Origin: Chitinophagaceae bacterium
GTDB lineage: Bacteria > Bacteroidota > Bacteroidia > Chitinophagales > REEL01
Direction: 5' to 3'
Length of the DNA: 64,000 bases
NCBI GenBank assembly: GCA_007695095.1
Contig: REEL01000111.1
Span: 1 to 64,000 of the forward strand
Part shown: in pieces, positions 57,769 through 64,000 of the stretch
Position numbering within the stretch: the first letter of the stretch is position 1
Layout: the number at the start of each line of letters is the position of its first letter
Made by a program: the position numbers and the translations under genes
The notes under the pieces: model-generated
What the model was told of the DNA's origin: nothing
The model's database searches: none
Seen by the model: only the letters and a program-made list of their open reading frames with translations

Positions 57769-58464
57769 ATGTCTAATCTTGAATCATCAAAAGATAAAAT
57801 CTTAAAAGCGCTGAACGAAAAAGCTTGTTTAAAAAAGAAGACTTATGAGTTAACAAAGTCTGTTTTCAAGGATTTTAAAGAAGTTATACATACTATAAGT
57901 AAGGAGTTAACCGAGGATGTCAAAAAAATGGATACCTCCTTAGAAATAGAGTATAAAGATAAAAGTGAGTATGAAATTGAACTAAAGTTTGCCGGAGACA
58001 CTCTCATTTTTTCTATGCATACAAATGTTTTTGCTTTTGATGATTCACATGAGATACACCGCTCAGAATATGTGAAGAATAACCCGTTGAATATCTATTG
58101 TGGAATGATCCAGGTGTATAATTTTTTATCAGATTCACTGAGATACTCCAGATTACAGGATGTAGGTTATATGGTCGGGAGAATCTTTATTAATAAAGAC
58201 AAGCATTTTTTTGTAGAAGGAGAAAGGCAACTCGGTTTTTTATACAATGACTTTGACAATGCCAAAATTAATAAGGTTTATATACGGGCAATTATAGAAA
58301 CAGCAATACTTTATTGTATAGATTTTGATTTGCTTGCACAACCTTTTAAAGAAGTAAGAGAAAAAAGCGTATTGCAAAAACTCAGTGAAAGCGGAGCTCA
58401 ATCGTCCAAAACCGGTAAAAGGGTTGGTTTTAAATTTGAATCAGAACGCCAGCTACCAAGTTAA
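57769..58464 (+). CDS. conserved hypothetical protein downstream of proS
   Basis: A 231-residue cytoplasmic protein with no signal or membrane segment. The first 55 residues are charged helix, followed by a beta-rich middle (YEIELKFAGDTLIFSMHTNV, FINKDKHFFVEGERQLGF) and a helical end (IIETAILYCIDFDLLAQPF). I recognise no family. It is probably co-transcribed with proS (11-base gap). The start has a good ribosome site (AAAAGGAAAAAA). It converges on moxR. Confidence 0.7.
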   Translation: MSNLESSKDKILKALNEKACLKKKTYELTKSVFKDFKEVIHTISKELTEDVKKMDTSLEIEYKDKSEYEIELKFAGDTLIFSMHTNVFAFDDSHEIHRSEYVKNNPLNIYCGMIQVYNFLSDSLRYSRLQDVGYMVGRIFINKDKHFFVEGERQLGFLYNDFDNAKINKVYIRAIIETAILYCIDFDLLAQPFKEVREKSVLQKLSESGAQSSKTGKRVGFKFESERQLPS

Positions 58465-58484
58465 TATGCTTGGTTATTAATTGA

Positions 58485-59450
58485 TTATAATAATTGAACA
58501 ACAATATCGTCAATACTTACCCCATCGGCTTCTGCATTGTAGTTTTTAACAAGACGATGTCTTAAAATGGGTAAAGCTACTGCTTTTACATCCTCTATGT
58601 CAGGAGAATATTTATTTCTGAAAGCTGCATGACATTTTGCTCCTAAAATTAAAAATTGAGAAGCTCTCGGACCCGCTCCCCACGATAAATATTTATTGGT
58701 AATTTCAGCAGCCTTACTTTGATTAGGTCTTGTTTTAGCTACAAGATTTACAGCATATTCCAAAACATTATCGGCCAAAGGTATTTGTCTTATAGCAAGC
58801 TGAAACTTTAAAATCTCTTCAGCACTCATAATTGAAGAACTTTTTCCCTGTTTACCGGATGTAGTGGCTTTTACAATTTGCATTTCTTCTTCAAAAGAAG
58901 GATATTCGAGTGTTATGTTAAACATAAATCTATCAAGTTGAGCTTCCGGTAAAGGATACGTTCCCTCCTGCTCAATTGGGTTTTGCGTAGCCAAAACAAA
59001 GAATGGTAAAGGCAATGCATGTCTCTGTCCTGCAGCAGTAACAGATCTCTCCTGCATGGCCTCTAACAGAGCTGCTTGCGTTTTTGGAGGAGTTCTGTTA
59101 ATCTCATCTGCTAAAATAATATTTGCAAAAACAGGTCCCTTGTTAAACTTGAATCCCTGCCCTTGCTCTAAAATTTCTGAACCACTTATGTCAGAAGGCA
59201 TTAAATCCGGGGTAAACTGTATTCTGCTGAATGAAAGATGCATGGTGTCAGACAAAGTTTGAACCAATAAGGTTTTTGCTAAACCCGGCACTCCAACCAA
59301 TAAACTGTGGCCGTTACAAAATATGGCTGTAAGCACTTGCTCTACAACTTTGTCCTGTCCAACAATTACTTTAGCAATTTCTGATTTAAGCTCACTAACT
59401 TTTTTGTGAAGACTGTCTAATACAGCCACTTCATTTTGTATTTCGCTCAT
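58485..59450 (-). CDS. MoxR family AAA+ ATPase
   Basis: A 321-residue ATPase with Walker A (LLVGVPGLAKTLLVQ), Walker B (NIILADEINRTPPKTQ) and the sensor/arginine-finger region (LATQNPIEQEGTYPLPEAQLDRF). MoxR ATPases act as chaperones, usually beside DUF58 and VWA/BatA genes, but none lies here: the next gene downstream is convergent and hypothetical. Upstream, four bases away, is the surA-like chaperone gene. It is probably the last gene of that operon. Confidence 0.93.
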   Translation of the reverse strand: MSEIQNEVAVLDSLHKKVSELKSEIAKVIVGQDKVVEQVLTAIFCNGHSLLVGVPGLAKTLLVQTLSDTMHLSFSRIQFTPDLMPSDISGSEILEQGQGFKFNKGPVFANIILADEINRTPPKTQAALLEAMQERSVTAAGQRHALPLPFFVLATQNPIEQEGTYPLPEAQLDRFMFNITLEYPSFEEEMQIVKATTSGKQGKSSSIMSAEEILKFQLAIRQIPLADNVLEYAVNLVAKTRPNQSKAAEITNKYLSWGAGPRASQFLILGAKCHAAFRNKYSPDIEDVKAVALPILRHRLVKNYNAEADGVSIDDIVVQLL

Positions 59451-59454
59451 TGAT

Positions 59455-60834
59455 TTATTTTATTCTACTTGTTACAGATGATTTATCTTTTAAATTATCA
59501 CAGTCCTGATACTTTTCATCAATTTTTATATATGTATCATTCATTCGGCTATGCATCCACCTAGCCATTTCTTTTTGTTGCTTAAAGTTCAGCGCAGCAG
59601 CCTGAATTTTATTATAGTCCTGTTCTAAATTTGCTACATGAGCTTCCGTTTCAGATTTAAGGTAAATTATTCTGTAGGCTTTTTCACCACGTGCAGACTC
59701 AAATAATAAAGGCTCCGAAAACTCCCCTGCAGAAAGATTTGAAACGGCACTGAATACAGGCCTGTCTAATTGGTCTAATTCAAAAAAAGTATCCCCGCTT
59801 TCCTGATTGACAAATAAGCCTCCGTTCATTCGGGTTCTTTCAAATTGACAATAATCAATAACCGCCTGATTAAAGCTAATTTCACCTGAAACTAATTTTT
59901 GTCTGACAGTATCTAATTTTTCTTTGGCTTCCCGCAAGTCAAAACTGGTTATTTGAGGTCTTATTAAAATATGTTGTAACCGAATTCTATCGCCCAAACG
60001 TTCGTTCACTTTGATGATATGATAGCCAAAATCAGTTCTAACTATTCCGGAAACTTCGCCCTCACCTAATCTGAAAGCAGCACCCTCAAATTCAGGTGCC
60101 AAACCCTGTCCTCTTTCAACAAAACCTAAATCACCGTCTTTTTCAGCAGAACCGGGATCTTGTGAGTATAATAAAGCCAGCATACCGAAATCTTCTCCTG
60201 CAGCTACCCTTGATCGGATTTCCGTAATTCTTTCACGAGCCATTTCTCTTTGTAAAGTACTTACTTCCGGTTTAATTACAATTTGTCCGACTTCCACCTC
60301 AGCATTAAAATACGGAAGACTGTCAGCAGGAATGGAGTTAAAAAATTCTTTGACTTCAGCCGGACTTACTTTTACATCCCTCACTATTTTTCTTTGCAGT
60401 TGGCTGGCCAGAAGCTGATCTTTAATATCTCCTCTGAATTCTTCTTTAATTTCTTCTATAGATTTGCCATAATATGCTTCAAGTCGCTCCTGAGATCCAA
60501 TCATTGAGATGAAATACCTTAATCTTCTTTCCATTTCACCGTCAACCTCTTCGTCACTAATTTCTACACTGTCTCTATCAGCCTGAACTAATAGCAACTT
60601 CTCCAGAATTAGGTCTTCCAGTAAATCACACTTAAAAGTTTCAGGTATTTCTTCATCCATCTGAGATTTTAATTGTTGAAACTGTAATTCAATGTCAGAA
60701 TCTAATATGATTCTGTTTCCTACAATTGCAACAATCTTGTCAGCAACAAAAGATTGCCCCTTTAAGGGACTTTGTATAAAAATAAATAAGAGCAAAGGCA
60801 AAAGGTAAAAAAGGATTCTTTTCTTTAAAAACAT
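59455..60834 (-). CDS. SurA-like periplasmic peptidylprolyl isomerase
   Basis: A 459-residue periplasmic chaperone: a signal segment (about 1-26, ending KGQS), an N-terminal SurA-type helical domain and two parvulin domains (about residues 180-275 and 285-385). The first has DLGFVERGQGLAPEFEGAAF and FGYHIIKVNER; the second has RLQHILIRPQ and MNGGLFVNQES. It assists outer-membrane protein folding. It lies in a minus-strand run with two further PPIase genes and moxR. Confidence 0.92.
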   Translation of the reverse strand: MFLKKRILFYLLPLLLFIFIQSPLKGQSFVADKIVAIVGNRIILDSDIELQFQQLKSQMDEEIPETFKCDLLEDLILEKLLLVQADRDSVEISDEEVDGEMERRLRYFISMIGSQERLEAYYGKSIEEIKEEFRGDIKDQLLASQLQRKIVRDVKVSPAEVKEFFNSIPADSLPYFNAEVEVGQIVIKPEVSTLQREMARERITEIRSRVAAGEDFGMLALLYSQDPGSAEKDGDLGFVERGQGLAPEFEGAAFRLGEGEVSGIVRTDFGYHIIKVNERLGDRIRLQHILIRPQITSFDLREAKEKLDTVRQKLVSGEISFNQAVIDYCQFERTRMNGGLFVNQESGDTFFELDQLDRPVFSAVSNLSAGEFSEPLLFESARGEKAYRIIYLKSETEAHVANLEQDYNKIQAAALNFKQQKEMARWMHSRMNDTYIKIDEKYQDCDNLKDKSSVTSRIK

Positions 60835-60927
60835 GTATTTTATTTAATTTCTAATTTTTTTATTAAAAAAAGATAGCCGCTTATTGAAATACAGCAATCT
60901 TTAAAATCTATTCAAACATACAGAAAA

Positions 60928-61806
60928 TTAGTCGTAAAGTTCAAAAACTCTTTCTCTTAACGCTTCATTATATAGCTTATTATAAGTAGAGTTTATGAGG
61001 TTTCTTTTTCTTAAATTGATAATTATTTTTCGAATATCAGACTTCACATATTCAAAAGGAGCCAAATCACCTATAGACTTAAAATCATTTACTTTTACCA
61101 GAAAAATTTGTCCGTTTTCTTCTAATTTCTCTGCCCGGTTAGAAGTGGCAAGGCTTTTATAATCTTCATCACTTATTGGTAAGACTCTTTTCCCTTTTGA
61201 AAGAGGAATCCAAAAAGATTCTTCCAGAGAGTATTCCATAGCATATTGCAGAGCATATTCATTCAACAATTGGCGGCTGTTATCATCCCCACCCTGAAGC
61301 CATTCGATTGCTTGTTCCTGATTGGGAGTTGCCACATCCAGTTTTAAAAATTGAAATGAAACGATATCTTCTTTTAAAATAAAGTTTGCTGAGTTTTCAG
61401 CATAATAATCTTTCAGGTCGTTATGCACTAACTGTGTATCTAAGTTTTGCTTTATCAATTCAGATTCATACAAATGGATGTATAGCGAAGCTCTGTATTC
61501 ATTAACCTGCTTCTCAATCTCGGGAATTCTATCCGGAAGATTTCTTCGGGCTGCTCTGAAAGCCAGTTTATTTCTAATCCAGTTATTGGTATAACTTTCT
61601 ATTAAAGAATTGCTGTCAGCTATATTGTGACTACTGTGCAACACATAGTCCAAATCTCTTAAGTAGAGAAAATCATTTTCAACTCTGGCCAGAACTTTGC
61701 CTTCTTCCGGTTCCGGTCTTGGCTGAAGAAATTCACAAGAAAAAAGGAATAAGGCCGACAATAAAGTAAAAACTAACTTTAAAGGAATAGATTTTTTTAT
61801 TTCCAC
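60928..61806 (-). CDS. PPIase-like periplasmic lipoprotein, degenerate parvulin
   Basis: A 292-residue lipoprotein (signal ending LFLFSCEFL, lipobox Cys). The N-terminal half resembles SurA/PpiC chaperone helices (NNWIRNKLAFRAARRNLPD), and the rest keeps only a weak parvulin-like outline (ENGQIFLVKVNDF); the usual GYHIIK motif is absent. Isomerase activity is therefore doubtful and a chaperone role is more likely. It overlaps the upstream PpiC gene by 10 bases and precedes the SurA gene by 93 bases. Confidence 0.75.
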   Translation of the reverse strand: MEIKKSIPLKLVFTLLSALFLFSCEFLQPRPEPEEGKVLARVENDFLYLRDLDYVLHSSHNIADSNSLIESYTNNWIRNKLAFRAARRNLPDRIPEIEKQVNEYRASLYIHLYESELIKQNLDTQLVHNDLKDYYAENSANFILKEDIVSFQFLKLDVATPNQEQAIEWLQGGDDNSRQLLNEYALQYAMEYSLEESFWIPLSKGKRVLPISDEDYKSLATSNRAEKLEENGQIFLVKVNDFKSIGDLAPFEYVKSDIRKIIINLRKRNLINSTYNKLYNEALRERVFELYD

Positions 61807-63767
61807 AGGGACTCTAATACCGTATGATTAATATTGACAGGGTATTTAGCTCTTAATTCTTTTACCCATTCTTTTTCCAAATGTTCCTGATAAGCTGAAA
61901 CAATAAAACCTCGTGCTTCATTTAGTTTTTTAGGTTCGGGTTTTCTGATTTCATTAAACTGCAGAAAAGTAACAGAACCATCAGGATTATTTATATTTTC
62001 AGTTATGCCGGTTTCCCATTCATACATATCAATTAAATTATGTCCGCCTCTTTCTACTAATTTATTTTCAATCTTTAGTTTGTCAGGGTTTTCATCATCA
62101 TTGACTCTGCTTAGCATTTCATCTTTAGATAAACGACCTCTGTTTGCCCATCTTTTTACGCGTCTAGCCGTACGATCCTCTTTAATGGTGTAAATGTTAA
62201 CATCTGCTCTTTCGTCCCACATAAAGCGGTCTTTATTTTTTTCGTGAAAAGTTTTTAAACCGGTAGTATCTTGTAAAGCCTGTGACCAAATTTTGCGGTC
62301 AGTAAGCTCAAAAAGTAAGATTCCGTTTCTGTATTCATTCATTAATGCTTTGAAGTTTGGATTTTTTTCCTCCAATAAAAACTCTTCAAATTCAATTATT
62401 TTATCATCCTGAAATTGATTATAAAGTTGTTTGAAAATGTCTTTCGGGTCACCGGATCTTCTGCGGATTCTTTGATTTTCAACATGATAAATAAAGTCTT
62501 TCTGCTGATAAGTAGTATCCCCTATTCTGAAAAGTGGTTTCGTATATTTTCCGGCATCCTGAACCGTCCACGCGCCGGTAAGCAGATTTTCATCTACTAA
62601 TTTTTCTAATTCTTCATAGTTTGCTCTCCAAAAACGGAAATTATTTTCAGATTTAATTCTTTCTATCAGTTCTTTTTTTGCAATGTCTGAACGGGTATCT
62701 CTTTCCACTCTGTTTCTCAGGTCGCTTCTAATAGCTTCCAATGTTGGCAAAGGATGAACATGTATTCTTTTAATAATATGGTAACCAAAGGGTGTTTTAA
62801 CCGGGTCACTTATATCTCCATCATTTTCTAAAGCATAAGCAGCTTGTTCAAACTCAGGAACCATTCTACCTGTTGAAAAAGGAGGTAACTCACCGCCCCT
62901 TCTTGAAGAGAACTGGTCGTCGCTGTGTTTCATCGCTAAACGCCTGAAATCCCCACCTTCATCCAACAAACTCTTTATATGGTTTATTTTCATCTCTGCC
63001 TCTTTCAGCTTTTCTTCATCCTCCCCTTCGGCACTGATTAAAATATGTGCAGCAACCATTTCTCCTCTGGCTTGTCTTCTTTCATGAACTTTTATAATGT
63101 GATATCCAAAACGAGTTCTGACCGGCATAGAAACTTCTCCTTCAGCAGTATTGTAAGCGGCTGTTTCAAAAGGATAAACAGTTCTGAATGCCGTCAAATA
63201 TCCTATGTCACCTTTGTTTTGGGAAACGGAAGGGTCCTGAGAATTTTCTACGGCAAGTTTGGCAAAATCTTCACCCCTCACTGCTCTCCTTCTTATATTC
63301 ATAATTTTTCTGTAGGCTTCTAAAGTGTCTGCCGGTAAGGCATTTTCAGGTAAACTGATAAGTACATGACTTACGCGCACTTCTTCTTTCATTCTCTCAT
63401 AAGCTTCCTTTATCAAAGATTCCGTAACATCTTTGTCAAATATAAAGGACCTGGCTAGTTGTTTGCGATAACCTTCTAATTCATCATTTATGTGAGAAAT
63501 GGTATCAATCCCTTCATTTTTTGCTTCTTTTACTTTTAGACGAAAGTTGATATACAAATCTAAATAGTCCTCAACATCTTTTTGGTCTGTATGAATATCA
63601 CTATTTGGATTGTTTCTTTGATAAACTCTTGAGAATTCATCTAATGTAATTTCAGTATCGCCAATGCTAAACAGCACATCTTCCTGAGCTCCTTCTGCAG
63701 CATGGAGATTTGTGGTATAAAAGCATGAGCCTAAAATCAGAACCAAAAAAAGGCTCTGTTTTTTCAT
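61797..63767 (-). CDS. PpiC/PrsA-type peptidylprolyl isomerase, two parvulin domains
   Basis: A 656-residue secreted protein from the ATG at 63767 (MKKQSLFLVLILGSCFYTTN). Signal and N-terminal helical domain are followed by two parvulin domains (VRVSHVLISLPE...FGYHIIKVHERR and VAAHILISAEGED...FGYHIIKRIHVHP) and a long C-terminal SurA-like helical region. The ATG at 63788 and the longer frame to 63872 are alternatives; 63767 fits the signal peptide best. It heads an operon of three chaperone genes plus moxR. Confidence 0.88.
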   Translation of the reverse strand: MKKQSLFLVLILGSCFYTTNLHAAEGAQEDVLFSIGDTEITLDEFSRVYQRNNPNSDIHTDQKDVEDYLDLYINFRLKVKEAKNEGIDTISHINDELEGYRKQLARSFIFDKDVTESLIKEAYERMKEEVRVSHVLISLPENALPADTLEAYRKIMNIRRRAVRGEDFAKLAVENSQDPSVSQNKGDIGYLTAFRTVYPFETAAYNTAEGEVSMPVRTRFGYHIIKVHERRQARGEMVAAHILISAEGEDEEKLKEAEMKINHIKSLLDEGGDFRRLAMKHSDDQFSSRRGGELPPFSTGRMVPEFEQAAYALENDGDISDPVKTPFGYHIIKRIHVHPLPTLEAIRSDLRNRVERDTRSDIAKKELIERIKSENNFRFWRANYEELEKLVDENLLTGAWTVQDAGKYTKPLFRIGDTTYQQKDFIYHVENQRIRRRSGDPKDIFKQLYNQFQDDKIIEFEEFLLEEKNPNFKALMNEYRNGILLFELTDRKIWSQALQDTTGLKTFHEKNKDRFMWDERADVNIYTIKEDRTARRVKRWANRGRLSKDEMLSRVNDDENPDKLKIENKLVERGGHNLIDMYEWETGITENINNPDGSVTFLQFNEIRKPEPKKLNEARGFIVSAYQEHLEKEWVKELRAKYPVNINHTVLESLWK

Positions 63768-63899
63768 TGAGAGAAAAGATGAATACATATTTGATTTTTT
63801 AAACTTGTACAAATAAAATGCTAAATTAAGAAGACTTTGCTTTTTTTTTATAATACTTGCTATATAAAGCAAAAATTAAACGAAGACATGGAGTTTGTA

Positions 63900-64000
63900 T
63901 TACAAAAGTCTGTCTTTTTTTAGATTCGTTATTTCTTCTGTTGCTTTTGATAGGTGTTCAAGTGCATGAATTTCCTTTAAAAAAGCCTCTCTACCGGCCT
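63900..64000 (-). CDS. partial CDS, C-terminal end of an unidentified gene
   Basis: On the minus strand a frame of 32 codons enters from the window edge and stops at 63900-63902; the peptide ends ITNLKKDRLL. It contains helical, charged sequence (AFLKEIHALEHLSKATEEI). The fragment is too short to assign. It probably lies upstream of, and in the same direction as, the chaperone operon. Confidence 0.45.
   Translation of the reverse strand, partial: AGREAFLKEIHALEHLSKATEEITNLKKDRLL

Overview
The window is a low-GC stretch of chromosome from a member of the Bacteroidota, probably a Cytophagales-, Chitinophagales- or Saprospirales-like environmental organism. The lineage call rests on several signs: type IX secretion (T9SS) outer-membrane genes and four proteins with T9SS C-terminal sorting domains; repeated TAnnTTTG-type promoter elements (the Bacteroidota primary sigma -7 box) with weak or absent Shine-Dalgarno sequences; tRNA genes without an encoded CCA; and typical Bacteroidota gene orders (recO-porZ, DUF4271-hemD, a chain of parvulin genes ending in moxR). 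No prophage, transposase, CRISPR array or complete mobile element is visible. The content is mostly housekeeping plus envelope and surface genes.

Layout. 0-8 kb (minus strand): lysS, a PorP/SprF-like protein with a PorE-like TPR/propeller/OmpA protein, a FemAB/GNAT-like gene with upp, and an orphan arginine deiminase. 8-14 kb: a YeiH-type transporter converging on a CapA-like gene, then porZ-like and recO. 13.8-19.7 kb (mostly plus): gyrB, a small beta-barrel protein, glyA overlapping a membrane-anchored repeat protein, and a DUF4382 lipoprotein. 19.9-29.6 kb (minus): a 1574-residue T9SS cargo protein, a lamin-tail/SdiA-regulated/porin operon and a patatin fused to a multi-pass membrane domain. 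30-32.7 kb: tRNA-Ser(GCT) and tRNA-Pro(TGG), a strong terminator, a truncated BatA-like remnant, a purine-rich degenerate repeat, and a Crp/Fnr regulator with an MFS transporter. 32.8-41 kb: an S9 peptidase, rnhB, the DUF4271-hemD-YgjP-ferredoxin operon, a T9SS-exported PhoD phosphatase and scpB. 41-51 kb (plus): a TPR protein, a GDPD lipoprotein, a second PhoD carrying SprB repeats, a PorV/PorQ-family protein, an NHL lipoprotein and a BCCT transporter. 51-58.5 kb: CMD and DUF547 genes, DUF1801, a FadL-like porin, a very repetitive secreted protein and proS with a hypothetical partner. 58.5-63.9 kb (minus): moxR and three parvulin-type periplasmic chaperones. The window ends inside a further minus-strand gene.

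How the genes work together. Two themes recur. One is surface display: porP/porE-like, porZ-like and PorV-like proteins plus four predicted cargo proteins. Extracellular phosphoester handling is the other: two paralogous secreted PhoD enzymes, a GDPD lipoprotein lying just upstream of one of them, and an OprO/OprP-type porin co-transcribed with a phytase-related propeller protein. I see no single clearly new defence or mobile system. The most unusual items are the PhoD-SprB-repeat enzyme, the lamin-tail/SdiA-regulated/porin operon, the membrane-fused patatin, the Trp/Tyr/His-rich repeat protein, the BatA remnant beside the tRNA pair and a clean inverted repeat in the glyA promoter. Every function given here is read from motifs and gene context; no database search was possible.
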